64,000 bases of DNA from Clostridia bacterium (GTDB lineage: Bacteria; Bacillota; Clostridia; Peptostreptococcales; Anaerovoracaceae). A program made the translations under genes and the position numbers. Where the stretch lies: contig CAAFTW010000046.1 of assembly GCA_900766045.1 (NCBI GenBank), positions 1 through 64,000 on the forward strand. Reading direction: 5' to 3'. A model generated the notes under the pieces. It did no database searches. It was given only the letters and a program-made list of their open reading frames with translations, and was not told where the DNA came from. Shown here one piece after another: positions 26,292 to 35,006 of this stretch (position 1 is its first letter; the number at the start of each line of letters is the position of its first letter).

Positions 26292-27670
26292 TGACGGAAA
26301 AAAGAGCGGTAATTCTCTTTACAAGAATTCCTGTTCCCGGCCTTACCAAGACCCGTCTGATGCCTTATTATACGCCTGAACAGTGCGCAGAGCTTCATCT
26401 CTGCTTTCTCAGGGACATTCGCAGAAACTTAAGTGGAATTGACGCGGATCTGTTTATTTACTACGCAGAACCGGGAGATCCGGCTGTGTTGAAAGAGATA
26501 TTCGGAAACAGGCTTCCAAGGCCGCGGCACGGCTGGATTCACGGCTCAGGAAAGATTACATACCGTCTTCAGGTCGATTTGGGTCTGGGGGAACGGATGT
26601 ACCAGGCGATGGAAGATGTACTGAACGAGGGATATGACAGCTGCGTACTGACAGGAACAGATCTTCCGGATCTGACAAAAGAAATCTTCGAAGATGCATT
26701 CGCAAGGCTGAAAACGCATGACGTGGTCCTGGGTCCTACCAGAGACGGGGGCTATTATCTGATCGGAAGTAAGGCGCCCCAGCATGTCTGTTTTGAAAAT
26801 CAGGTTTACGGCGGAAGCAGTGTATTTGAAAATACTGCTGCAGCCGTATTAAACCACGGTCTGAGTCTGAGCCTGGCTGAAGTTCTGCATGATGTGGACA
26901 CCAGAAGTGACTTGATTCACCGTCTTGACCGGCGGAGACGTCATACGGAAAAACCGTTTCTGGAAAGCGACCGCTATATCGCGGCTCATGTGAAAATATC
27001 TGTGATCGTTCCGGTATACAATGAAATCAAGCTTGTCCGTCAGATCCAGCGGGAGCTGAAAAAGAAGTTCTCCTCTTGCGAGGTGATTTTTGTCGATGGA
27101 AACAGCGCGGACGGTACAGCAGAGAAAATTGATGAGAAATATACACGGCTTAAGAGTGAAAAGGGCCGGGCGAAACAGATGAATCTGGGCGCGCAGAGGG
27201 CGTCGGGGGATATTCTGTTCTTTCTGCACTGTGACTCGCGTCTTCCAAAAGATCCGCAGCGGGAGATCCGCCGTGTATACATTTCAAATCTTGCGGGATG
27301 CTTTAAAATAGGATTCCCGACAAAGCGCTTTCTCATGCTGACCAACAGCATTCTGTCTAACCGACGGGTGAAAGAAGATGGGATTATGTTCGGCGATCAG
27401 GGAATATTTATTGACCGCCGTCTGTTCATGAAGATGGGTGGATTTCCGAATATCCCGCTGATGGAAGATTATGAACTGTCCAGAGAGCTGAAGCGGCATG
27501 GGATTTCTATCGGCATGACAAGGAAAAAACTGATCAGCTCAGACCGGCGCTATCCCAGAAGTACCAAAGGGACGCTGCGTCTGATGAAAAAAATGTATGA
27601 CATGCGCCAGATGTATCTGCATGGAGTGAGTCCGGAAAAACTGGCAGAGAAATACAGGGACATTCGATAA
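26291..27670 (+). CDS. fused TIGR04282/TIGR04283-type glycosyltransferase
   Basis: 459 residues with two domains. Residues 1-~215 are DUF2064/TIGR04282-like: FTRIPVPGLTKTRL, TGTDLPDLTKEIFEDA, VVLGPTRDGGYYLIG. Residues ~236-459 are a family-2 glycosyltransferase of the TIGR04283 type: ISVIVPVYNE, FVDGNSADGT, GRAKQMNLGAQRASGDILFF, HCDSRLP (DxD-like), GDQGIFIDRRLF and PLMEDYELSRELKRHG. These two families are annotated in arsenosugar pathways but are also found without them. No radical-SAM ArsS or ArsM methyltransferase is present in this window. The fusion in one chain implies consecutive steps. Confidence 0.85.
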   Translation: MTEKRAVILFTRIPVPGLTKTRLMPYYTPEQCAELHLCFLRDIRRNLSGIDADLFIYYAEPGDPAVLKEIFGNRLPRPRHGWIHGSGKITYRLQVDLGLGERMYQAMEDVLNEGYDSCVLTGTDLPDLTKEIFEDAFARLKTHDVVLGPTRDGGYYLIGSKAPQHVCFENQVYGGSSVFENTAAAVLNHGLSLSLAEVLHDVDTRSDLIHRLDRRRRHTEKPFLESDRYIAAHVKISVIVPVYNEIKLVRQIQRELKKKFSSCEVIFVDGNSADGTAEKIDEKYTRLKSEKGRAKQMNLGAQRASGDILFFLHCDSRLPKDPQREIRRVYISNLAGCFKIGFPTKRFLMLTNSILSNRRVKEDGIMFGDQGIFIDRRLFMKMGGFPNIPLMEDYELSRELKRHGISIGMTRKKLISSDRRYPRSTKGTLRLMKKMYDMRQMYLHGVSPEKLAEKYRDIR

Positions 27671-27765
27671 AATGAAGCAGAAAAAAACCGGCACTGCTGA
27701 AAGGGCTTTCTAAGCCTGGATCGTGGCGCCGGGATTTCTGATGGGAAATGCAGGAGAATGAGAAT

Positions 27766-29001
27766 ATGAGAATACTGAGTATTACTGCGCAGAAGCCGAG
27801 CAGCACGGGCAGCGGCGTTTATCTGACTGAAGTCGTAAAAGCCCTTGCCGCAGAAGGCCATCAGCAGGCGGTCGTGGCGGGAATCACGCATGAGGATGAG
27901 CCGGTGTTTCCGGATGGCGTTGGATTTTATCCGGTGTACTATGAGACGGATGAGCTGCCATTTCCAGTGGCAGGAATGTCGGATGAGATGCCGTACAGAA
28001 GTACACGTTACTGTGATTTTACGGAAGAAATGAGTGCTCAGTTTAAAGATGCGTTCTTAACGGTGATTCGCAGGGCGGTGGATGATCTGGATCCGGAACT
28101 GATTTTGTGTCATCATCTGTATTTCCTGACGGCACTGGTAAGAGAAGAATTTCCGGACCGCTGCGTATGCGGATTCTGCCATAATACGGACCTGCGGCAG
28201 ATGGAGAAAAATCCAGTGAACCGGGAGTGGATCCGGCCGAGAATCCCCTTGCTGGATAAGATTTTTGTCCCGCAGAAACCACAGGCGGATAAGACAGTAA
28301 GGATTTACGGAGCCGATCCTGAGAAAATCGTCACGGTAGGCATGGGATTTAACGATCAGATCTTCCGGATTGATCCTTCTGCGCGGGCTGAAAAGCTGCG
28401 CCGTGAGGGCGATCAGGGCCGGAGGAGGCTGCTGGTGTTCGCCGGGAAGATCGCGGAGAAAAAGGGCGTGATGAGTCTGATCAGAGCACTGGACCAGATG
28501 GATATTCCGCCGGAGAAGCTCCAGGTCGTTCTGGCGGGCGGCGCCGGTAATAAGGAAGAATATCGTCAGATTACGGACATGGCAGAGGAATGCCAGTATG
28601 AGCTGAAATTCCCTGGCAGAATGGCCCAGGAAGATCTGGCAGAGCTGTATAACCGGGCGGATGTATTCGTTCTGCCGTCATTTTTCGACGGAATTCCGCT
28701 GGTGGTTATCGAAGCCCTTGCCTGCGGTGACCGGGTTGTGGTATCTTCACTTCCGGGAATTGATGCCTGGCTGAAGAAGAACGCGCCGGGTGCGGATGTA
28801 CGAATTGTAAAGCTGCCAGAAATGAAGAATGCCGACGAACCGGATCCTGCCGGGCTGCCGGGCTTTGAAGAGAAGCTTGCGCGTGCACTTGAGGAGAGCC
28901 TGCTGAGCCCGCTGAGTAAACCGGCAGATGTCAGCAGAATTTCCTGGCGCAGTCTCGTAAATACAGTGATCGGAAGTGTTTCCGACCGCAGGACAAAATA
29001 A
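27766..29001 (+). CDS. GT4-family glycosyltransferase
   Basis: 411 residues with a GT-B fold. The N-terminal half has QKPSSTGSGVYL and, later, HHLYFLTA. The C-terminal half has LVFAGKIAEKKGVMSLIRAL, VVLAGGAGN, FPGRMAQEDLAELYNRADVFVLPSFFDGIPLVVIEALACGDRVV, the E-x7-E type donor-binding block of family 4. The start at 27766 is chosen for GGAGAA upstream; an in-frame ATG lies at 27748. It follows the fused glycosyltransferase by ~95 bases and precedes an SGNH hydrolase by 12, so the three may form one glycoconjugate operon. Acceptor unknown. Confidence 0.85.
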   Translation: MRILSITAQKPSSTGSGVYLTEVVKALAAEGHQQAVVAGITHEDEPVFPDGVGFYPVYYETDELPFPVAGMSDEMPYRSTRYCDFTEEMSAQFKDAFLTVIRRAVDDLDPELILCHHLYFLTALVREEFPDRCVCGFCHNTDLRQMEKNPVNREWIRPRIPLLDKIFVPQKPQADKTVRIYGADPEKIVTVGMGFNDQIFRIDPSARAEKLRREGDQGRRRLLVFAGKIAEKKGVMSLIRALDQMDIPPEKLQVVLAGGAGNKEEYRQITDMAEECQYELKFPGRMAQEDLAELYNRADVFVLPSFFDGIPLVVIEALACGDRVVVSSLPGIDAWLKKNAPGADVRIVKLPEMKNADEPDPAGLPGFEEKLARALEESLLSPLSKPADVSRISWRSLVNTVIGSVSDRRTK

Positions 29002-29013
29002 AAGGAGCAAGAA

Positions 29014-29790
29014 ATGACGGAGCGCAGACGTGTCTTATTTTACGGCGATTCGAATACATATGGTTATGATCCGAGGGGCTTTCTGGGAGGCCGCTATCCG
29101 ATTGAAGAAATATGGGTCAGCCGTGTCCGGGAAGCTCTGAAAGACAGTTGGACGGTAATGATCGATGGGATGAATGGACGGGAAATCCCGTCCTCTCCTC
29201 TTACCATGCAGGCACTGGACCGGACATTGAAAGGCTGCGCTCCTCTGGATCTGTTCGCCGTTATGCTGGGTTCAAACGACTTGTTATTCTCCGGCCCGGA
29301 CCCACGGAAAGCTGCGGATAAGATGGAAATGATGCTGGATCATGTATCGGAGCTTCTCGCGCGTGAGAACCGGAAGGCGTGGAAAAAAGGAAAGGCGGCC
29401 GTGCATGGAATACATGGCGCTGTGGAGGGCCGTAAAGATGCTGATGATGGAACCGGCAGGAGTGGTGCATCTGCTGACGTCAGACCTGGCGGGAGCGGTA
29501 AAGCGGATGCGGATGGCATTGGTGAAAACACATCTGCCGCTTGTCTGAATATAAAAGATGCAGAAATTCTCCTGATTGCGCCGCCCCTCGATTATTCAGA
29601 AGGGGAGCGCCTGAAAGATGCCAGCGCCCGTCTCGGCATCTTGTACAGGAAGCTCGCGGAAAGGAAACATTACCATTTCCTGGATGCCGGGAGCCAGAAC
29701 TTTTCACTGGCTTTTGACGGCCTGCATTTTTCTGAAGAAGGACACCGGCAGATGGGAGAATTCATGGCAAAGGCGCTGGCGGAGCTGTAA
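29014..29790 (+). CDS. SGNH/GDSL-family hydrolase
   Basis: 258 residues, no signal peptide. Block I is FYGDSNTYGYDPRG with the nucleophile serine, block III is VMLGSNDLL, and block V is FDGLHFSEEGH with the Asp/His. The family removes acyl or acetyl groups from sugars and lipids; GDSNTYG is typical of cytoplasmic arylesterase-like members. Residues ~130-175 form a Gly/Ala/Asp-rich, low-complexity insertion that looks like a loop expansion. It lies 12 bases after the GT4 gene with AAAGGAG. Confidence 0.85.
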   Translation: MTERRRVLFYGDSNTYGYDPRGFLGGRYPIEEIWVSRVREALKDSWTVMIDGMNGREIPSSPLTMQALDRTLKGCAPLDLFAVMLGSNDLLFSGPDPRKAADKMEMMLDHVSELLARENRKAWKKGKAAVHGIHGAVEGRKDADDGTGRSGASADVRPGGSGKADADGIGENTSAACLNIKDAEILLIAPPLDYSEGERLKDASARLGILYRKLAERKHYHFLDAGSQNFSLAFDGLHFSEEGHRQMGEFMAKALAEL

Positions 29791-29890
29791 GGGCTCAGGC
29801 TGAAGGATCATACTGTCCGGATGTGTACTGGGACTATGTTAAGTTGAAAATTAGCGGATGGTGAATGAAGACTTATGGATGCTGGTTGAT

Positions 29891-29918
29891 GGCTGTTGGC
29901 TGTTGGCTGTTGGCTGTT
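29891..29918. repeat. tandem repeat, GGCTGTT x4
   Basis: Four perfect consecutive copies of the 7-mer GGCTGTT in non-coding DNA. Confidence 0.9.
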
Positions 29919-30340
29919 GCAGCGAGTATACTGCATACCGAATCCTGCCTTTCCTGGAGTTATACTGTATAATCATAATCACATATCGATTCAACTCTAT
30001 TATCCAGGGTAGTTAGGTAATTAATGTGCTTGTTTTGGGTCAGATATTCGGAAAATCGTGATTTCCAGAAAATGGGAAAAGGAGCTGAAAAAAATCTGTT
30101 TTGGAATTCTAAAATAATCATGATTTCACAACGGACAGCATCCGTTCCTGTGCGATTTCTTCTAATATATGGAAATTTTAATTGGGAATAGGATGAAGGC
30201 GAGAAAAAAATGGTAGAAGCATTAACAGAGTATACAATCATATAGGTAAATTATTAAATATATACTGTTTATTTATATATGTAAAACAATTTGTCCCATT
30301 CTCTGCTGCGGTTTTAGAAGAATATAAACGCTCAGAGAAA

Positions 30341-30404
30341 AGAGGCCGCAGGAAATCAAAAGAACTCGGAAAAGAATTCAGATAATTTCCTGCGGCTTCT
30401 TTTG
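30341..30404 (+). terminator. terminator-like hairpin in the AT-rich gap
   Basis: AGAGGCCGCAGGAAAT at 30341-30356 pairs with ATTTCCTGCGGCTTCT at 30385-30400 around a 28-base loop, then TTTTGCCGTTT. No gene directly upstream explains it, so a decayed gene or a small RNA may lie before it. Confidence 0.55.
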
Positions 30405-30638
30405 CCGTTTCATAATCGTGGTTAATAAATTATTTCAAAACAAATTTCGAGAAAGTGCTATCTATCGATGAATTGCCGGGGCAATGGGAAAGAAAAATAG
30501 GAGCAGGCTGGTGAAGATAATGGAACAATGAAGGAGAATTTAGTATGTCGGCAGCATGAAGTGCAAGTATGCAGTATACACACGATTCTCTCCTCCGTTG
30601 ACGGGCGCATGGTAATTAAAATTATTTAAATAAAAATA

Positions 30639-30667
30639 TTGACTTAAATTCGAAAAAAGTCTATGAT
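30639..30667 (+). promoter_or_regulatory. promoter upstream of fabD
   Basis: TTGACT at 30639-30644 and TATGAT at 30662-30667 with 17 bases between. The leader to fabD is about 220 bases, long enough for regulation; I recognise no FapR or FabT site in it. Confidence 0.7.
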
Positions 30668-30891
30668 AAGCCATGTGGTTAAAATTTTTGAAGTAAAAGT
30701 GATGAATTTACGTCAGCATAACTGCTGTCTGCGGAAAATCTGCTGAAGCTGAGATCGTCCGCAAGACACTGGGCCGCCTGTGAGCCTGATTTTGCAGGAG
30801 GGACAGTGGATTCACACACCGATATCATACAATCAGATTCATGTGAGGAATAAGAGTTCGTGAATAAGATTGTTCCAACAAGGGGGATCAT

Positions 30892-31824
30892 ATGGGTAAG
30901 ACAGCGCTTCTTTTTGCGGGACAGGGCAGTCAGTTCCCGGGTATGGGAAAGGACTTTTATGAGCAGTATTCAGGGTTTAAAAGGGTTTTCGACCTTCTTC
31001 CGGAAGAACAGCGGAATATCGCCTTTTCCGGGAATCGGGATCAGCTGAAGGAGACGGTGAACACGCAGCCGATTCTTCTGGCTTTTGGAGTCGGAATTTA
31101 TGAGATATTGAAAAACAGCGGCTTTCGTCCGGATATGGCGGCAGGCCTGAGCCTCGGAGAATATTCCGCTCTGACCGCTGCCGGTGTCTTTACGCCGGAA
31201 CAGGCAGTTTCGCTGATTCAGTGCCGTGCGAAGGCGATGGTGGAGGCTTCTGCAGGCGTTGAGACAGAAATGTCCGCGATTCTGGGCCTTGATCGGGAGA
31301 AGCTGACAGACTGCCTGAAGCGTGCGTCTTCTGCTGGCCGCGTAGAAGCAGCCAATTTCAACTGTCCGGGGCAGATCGTGATTGCAGGCGAAAGCGCGGC
31401 CGTAGAAGAGGCCGAACGTCTGGCAAAAGAAGCCGGTGCAAGGAAGTGTATGCGTCTTCCGGTCAGCGGTCCCTTCCACACATCTTATATGAAACCGGCG
31501 GCAGAAGTTTTAAGGCAGCGTTTTCAGCATGAATTTTTTGGCAGGATGGAGTTTCCGGTATATTTTAACTGCACAGGAAAGCCGGAGAAGGCTGCAGACG
31601 GCCAGACTGAGGCGGAATTGATTTCCAGCCTGCTTGTTCGTCAGGTGCAGTCGGGTGTATACATGGAGGACACGATCCGGAATATGATCGCTGCTGGTGC
31701 AGACCAGTTCATTGAAATCGGCCCGGGAAAGACCCTCTCCGGATTTGTAAGGCGCACAGACAGAAGCGTACACACGGTCAGTATTACAACAGCAGAAGAT
31801 CTGCAGGCTTTTCTCAGTGAATAA
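30892..31824 (+). CDS. fabD: malonyl-CoA--ACP transacylase FabD
   Basis: Loads malonyl onto acyl carrier protein for fatty acid synthesis. Marks: FAGQGSQFPGMGKDF, the nucleophile elbow GLSLGEYSAL, R in QCRAKAM, the catalytic His in VSGPFHTSYM, and FIEIGPGKTLSGF. 310 residues, full length. It starts 12 bases after an AGGGGG site and is followed at 12 bases by fabG. Confidence 0.95.
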   Translation: MGKTALLFAGQGSQFPGMGKDFYEQYSGFKRVFDLLPEEQRNIAFSGNRDQLKETVNTQPILLAFGVGIYEILKNSGFRPDMAAGLSLGEYSALTAAGVFTPEQAVSLIQCRAKAMVEASAGVETEMSAILGLDREKLTDCLKRASSAGRVEAANFNCPGQIVIAGESAAVEEAERLAKEAGARKCMRLPVSGPFHTSYMKPAAEVLRQRFQHEFFGRMEFPVYFNCTGKPEKAADGQTEAELISSLLVRQVQSGVYMEDTIRNMIAAGADQFIEIGPGKTLSGFVRRTDRSVHTVSITTAEDLQAFLSE

Positions 31825-31836
31825 AAGGAGATAATC

Positions 31837-32577
31837 ATGGGTGAACGGAGAGCAGCAATCGTAACAGGCGGCGGAAAGGGAATCGGACGCGCGATTTGTC
31901 TTCAGCTGGCGAAAGACGGAAATGATATCATCGTAAATTATGCGGGGAGCCGGGAGGCTGCGGAAGAAACTGCTGAAGCATGCAGAAGACTCGGTGTTGA
32001 CGCGCAGGCAGTTCAGGCGGATGTGGCAGATGAAGGAGAATGCTCCTTGCTGGTTGATTTTTGTCTGAAACAGTTCGGGAGAATCGATATTCTGGTAAAT
32101 AATGCAGGTGTGACCAGAGATAATCTGATTATGCGTATGGGAAAAGAGGATTTTCAGAAGGTGATTGACACGAATCTGACGGGGACGTTTATGATGATGA
32201 AGGCGGTCAGCCGTCCGATGATGAAGGCGCACTACGGCAGAATCATCAGTATTTCCTCGGTTTCTGCGCTGACGGGAAATCCGGGACAGGTAAATTACGC
32301 GGCCAGCAAGGCCGGGATTATCGGGATGACCCGGTCTCTGGCCAGAGAACTTGCGTCCAGAAAGATTACGGTCAATGCGGTGGCGCCGGGTGCGGTGGAT
32401 ACGGATATGACCAGGGCTCTGCCAGAGAAGACCAGGGAAGCCATGATTGCGGCGATTCCGATGAAGAGAATGGCGGAAGCTTCGGATATCGCGAATGCGG
32501 TCTCTTTTCTGGCAAAAGAGGAGTCATCGTATATTACCGGTCAGGTGCTGAACGTCAGCGGCGGTATGGTGATTTAA
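31837..32577 (+). CDS. fabG: 3-oxoacyl-ACP reductase FabG
   Basis: NADPH-dependent short-chain reductase. TGGGKGIGRAICLQLA is the cofactor loop, NNAGVTRDNLIMRM is the FabG-typical stretch, and the catalytic Ser/Tyr/Lys are in ISSVSALTGNPGQVNYAASKAG. The tail is GQVLNVSGGMVI. 246 residues. AAAGGAG precedes the start, and fabZ follows by 11 bases. Confidence 0.94.
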   Translation: MGERRAAIVTGGGKGIGRAICLQLAKDGNDIIVNYAGSREAAEETAEACRRLGVDAQAVQADVADEGECSLLVDFCLKQFGRIDILVNNAGVTRDNLIMRMGKEDFQKVIDTNLTGTFMMMKAVSRPMMKAHYGRIISISSVSALTGNPGQVNYAASKAGIIGMTRSLARELASRKITVNAVAPGAVDTDMTRALPEKTREAMIAAIPMKRMAEASDIANAVSFLAKEESSYITGQVLNVSGGMVI

Positions 32578-32588
32578 GGAGGCATGAG

Positions 32589-33032
32589 ATGAAGCTGAAT
32601 AATGATGAAATCCGAAAGATCCTTCCCCACAGATATCCTTTTCTGCTGGTGGATAAAATCACGGATATGGAGCCGGGAGAGTATGCGAAGGGAATCAAGT
32701 GTGTGTCTGCTAATGAAATGCAGTTCCTTGGGCATTTTCCGCAGAAGGCCGTGATGCCGGGAGTGCTGATTCTGGAGGCGCTGGCGCAGACGGGAGCCTG
32801 TGCGATTCTGTCGCTGCCGGAGTATAGAGGGAAGATTGCAGTGTTCGGAGGTGTGAAGAAATGCCGGTTTAGGAAGGTTGTGGTTCCGGGGGATGTTCTG
32901 GAAATGTCCTGTGAGATTACGGCAAAAAAAGGTCCGGTCGGGTTTGGGAAAGCCTGCGCTGTGGTCGATGGCGAAATTGCCGTTGACGCGGAAATTTCTT
33001 TTGCCATCAGTGACAGTGAAGAGCGGGCGTAA
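32589..33032 (+). CDS. fabZ: 3-hydroxyacyl-ACP dehydratase FabZ
   Basis: Hotdog-fold dehydratase. LPHRYPFLLVDKI holds the conserved region leading to the catalytic His in FLGHFPQKAVMPGVLILEALAQTGA, with Glu in the same helix; KCRFRKVVVPGD follows. 147 residues. It is the last of three fab genes; fabH, fabF, fabK, acpP and acc are not in the window. Confidence 0.95.
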   Translation: MKLNNDEIRKILPHRYPFLLVDKITDMEPGEYAKGIKCVSANEMQFLGHFPQKAVMPGVLILEALAQTGACAILSLPEYRGKIAVFGGVKKCRFRKVVVPGDVLEMSCEITAKKGPVGFGKACAVVDGEIAVDAEISFAISDSEERA

Positions 33033-33054
33033 GTAACAATGGGATTTAAGAAAA

Positions 33055-33152
33055 GAGGCTGGTGTATGCATATGCGGTAATGCCATCGTGAGAAATGAAA
33101 TTCTTGTGAAGGGAAAACAGCGGTGCAGTACATCAGCCTCATTTTTATTTTT
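33055..33152 (+). terminator. terminator between fabZ and xpt
   Basis: GAGGCTG-GTGTA-TGCA at 33055 pairs with the reverse repeat ending CAGCCTC at 33140, with a ~60-base loop, then ATTTTTATTTTT. The loop is long, so efficiency is uncertain. Confidence 0.55.
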
Positions 33153-33199
33153 ATGCGATTTCAGTCTGCCTGGGGATCCGCAGACGTGAAACATGGTTT

Positions 33200-33784
33200 C
33201 TAGAGATTGTCCTGTTTTCTGAAGACCAGTCTGCAGTCATCCATGCTGTCGACGATGGCCAGGCTGGTAACATCGTAGCCTTTCTCGCGGAGTTCGTCTC
33301 CGCCGTGCTGGAAACCTTTTTCGATGGCAATGCCGATGCCGGCAACCTCTGCGCCTGCCTGCCTGCAGATGTCCAGAAGGCCGTGCATGGCTTTTCCTGT
33401 TGCCATGAAGTCATCGATGATCAGGACCTTGTCGTCAGGCCCCAGGTACTTCTTTGACAGGGTGATGTCGTAATCCTTATCATACGTATAGGAATGAACA
33501 CGGGAGGTGAAGACATCTCCGTCGATGTTCTTGCTCTTTGCTTTTTTGGCAAAAACGAACGGAACATGGAAATAACGGGCGGTGAGAGCCGCGATGGCAA
33601 TTCCGGATGATTCAATCGTCAGGATGCGGGTGATGCCGCTCTTTCCGTATTTCTTATAAAAGGCTTCGCCGATCTGATCCAGAACGGAAACGTCAATCTG
33701 GTGATTGAGAAACGAGTCGACCTTCAGGATATTACCCGGGCGGACGTGGCCGTCCTTTAAAATTCGCTCTTCAAGAAAATTCAT
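33200..33784 (-). CDS. xpt: xanthine phosphoribosyltransferase
   Basis: Purine salvage enzyme making XMP from xanthine and PRPP. The PRPP loop is VLIIDDFMATGKAM; FVFAKKAKSKN and ESSGIAIAA are family-typical. The start at 33784 follows AGGAGGAG on the minus strand; the frame extends to 33856 without a ribosome site. 194 residues match the family. I see no purine riboswitch in the 300 bases upstream. Confidence 0.94.
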   Translation of the reverse strand: MNFLEERILKDGHVRPGNILKVDSFLNHQIDVSVLDQIGEAFYKKYGKSGITRILTIESSGIAIAALTARYFHVPFVFAKKAKSKNIDGDVFTSRVHSYTYDKDYDITLSKKYLGPDDKVLIIDDFMATGKAMHGLLDICRQAGAEVAGIGIAIEKGFQHGGDELREKGYDVTSLAIVDSMDDCRLVFRKQDNL

Positions 33785-34100
33785 CTGCTCCTCCTGTGTA
33801 CGGTAATCTGTTAAATGGTTGACATCTATTATACTTGATTCTGTCAGGTCAGGCAATTCAATCCAGTAAATTTACGCAGTAATGAAGCAGCTTTTCTGCT
33901 TATCCATGCAGATATACATACTGAGACAGCGTAATTTGTTTACTTCATGCAAGAAAGAGGACAGAAAATCTGCGACAGGATTTTACAAAATGGTAAAGAT
34001 ATCCTGTATACATATATGATAGAATATGAACATCACCCTTCTGTGCTGCTGGATGCGGACTGGAATGCGGATGAAATAAAGACAGAGGAAGATAAAAGCG
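33785..34100. other. divergent spacer between xpt and HAD genes
   Basis: 316 bases, AT-rich, with TATGATAGAATATG near 34015-34030 as a possible plus-strand -10 region for the HAD gene. No RNA element or gene recognised. Confidence 0.4.
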
Positions 34101-34775
34101 ATGAAAAACTATAAATATATATTCTGGGACCTGGATGGAACAATTATCAACAGTTATGACGGCGTGACCCGGAGTGTGCAGTATGCACTTTCGAAGTTCG
34201 GGATCAATGAGAAAGATCCGGAGACGCTCCGCCGCTATATCGGCCCGCCGCTGCGGGATTCATTCCAGAAGATTTCCGGTCTGACAAAAGAGCAGGCAGA
34301 TCAGGGTCTGGAGTATTACCGGGAACGCTATAATAAGATCGGTCTGTTTGAGTGTGATCTCTTCCCGCAGGTGAAGGAGACGCTTCAGTATTACCAGGCA
34401 AAGGGAAAAGTACAGTTTTTATCTTCTTCCAAGCCGGAAGTCATGTGCAGAAAAATCCTGCATAATCTCAAGGTGGAAAAGTGTTTTGATGAAATCGTCG
34501 GAGCCAGCCTGGATGGAAAAATTGACACGAAGCAGGAGGTCCTGCAGGAGGCCTTCCGCCGGGCTGAATCCTACAGCGGAGACAAGCGTCCGCCTTTTCA
34601 GAAAAAAGACGTCGTGCTGATCGGAGATACGAAATTCGACGCCGACGGAGCGAGAAAATGTGGGATTGACTGTATCGGGGTCGAATATGGTTTCGGAACG
34701 GATGAAGAGCTGCGGGAGCATGGTGTACTGGCGATTGCAGATGATCTTCAGGAGCTCCGCGCGATGCTCCCTTAG
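34101..34775 (+). CDS. HAD-superfamily phosphatase (PGP/Gph-like)
   Basis: 224 residues. Motif I is FWDLDGTIINSYDG, motif II is FLSSSKPE, and motifs III/IV are GASLDGKIDTK and LIGDTKFDADGARKCG. The helical cap after motif I marks HAD subfamily IA, as in phosphoglycolate phosphatase or YjjG-like nucleotidases. Substrate not determinable. Single gene. Confidence 0.85.
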   Translation: MKNYKYIFWDLDGTIINSYDGVTRSVQYALSKFGINEKDPETLRRYIGPPLRDSFQKISGLTKEQADQGLEYYRERYNKIGLFECDLFPQVKETLQYYQAKGKVQFLSSSKPEVMCRKILHNLKVEKCFDEIVGASLDGKIDTKQEVLQEAFRRAESYSGDKRPPFQKKDVVLIGDTKFDADGARKCGIDCIGVEYGFGTDEELREHGVLAIADDLQELRAMLP

Positions 34776-34950
34776 CCGGGAAATGAGCAGCTGGGAAAAG
34801 TTTTGTTCGTCTGCGGCAGCAGAGATTCTCGTGTTTGGATGTAGATACATAATCTTGCGCATTTACTTTTGTCGAATGAACAAGAAATGGAAATTATCCG
34901 TCTGTTATCCCAAAAAATACCATACCTGGTCATTCGAAAGCGCAGATCTA

Positions 34951-34959
34951 TGTTATAAT
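34951..34959 (+). promoter_or_regulatory. extended -10 promoter of ilvA
   Basis: TGTTATAAT, a perfect -10 with the TGn extension, 48 bases before the start codon. No clear -35, as is common with extended -10 promoters. Confidence 0.55.
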
Positions 34960-35006
34960 CACACATGGGTTAAGGATTTGGATTGATTTTGAATGGAGGA
35001 GAGAAA

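Larger units (their letters stand above)
29791..30638. other. AT-rich gap, no gene recognised
   Basis: About 850 bases with many stops in all frames. It holds a 7-base tandem repeat and a terminator-like hairpin (listed separately). A 93-residue minus-strand frame (29960-30241) has neither a ribosome site nor coding-like composition, and I leave it out. Composition is clearly more AT-rich than neighbouring genes. Confidence 0.6.

Noticed and set aside
29960..30241. 93-codon minus-strand frame in the AT-rich gap
   Set aside because: No ribosome site, low-complexity composition typical of AT-rich non-coding DNA.
17181..30830. 13-base match ACCGATATCATAC at 17181 and 30818, thought of as a repeat element
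   Set aside because: A 13-mer repeat is expected many times by chance in 64 kb, and flanks do not align.
33785..34100. Purine riboswitch upstream of xpt
   Set aside because: The conserved loop and junction sequences of the guanine element are not found.
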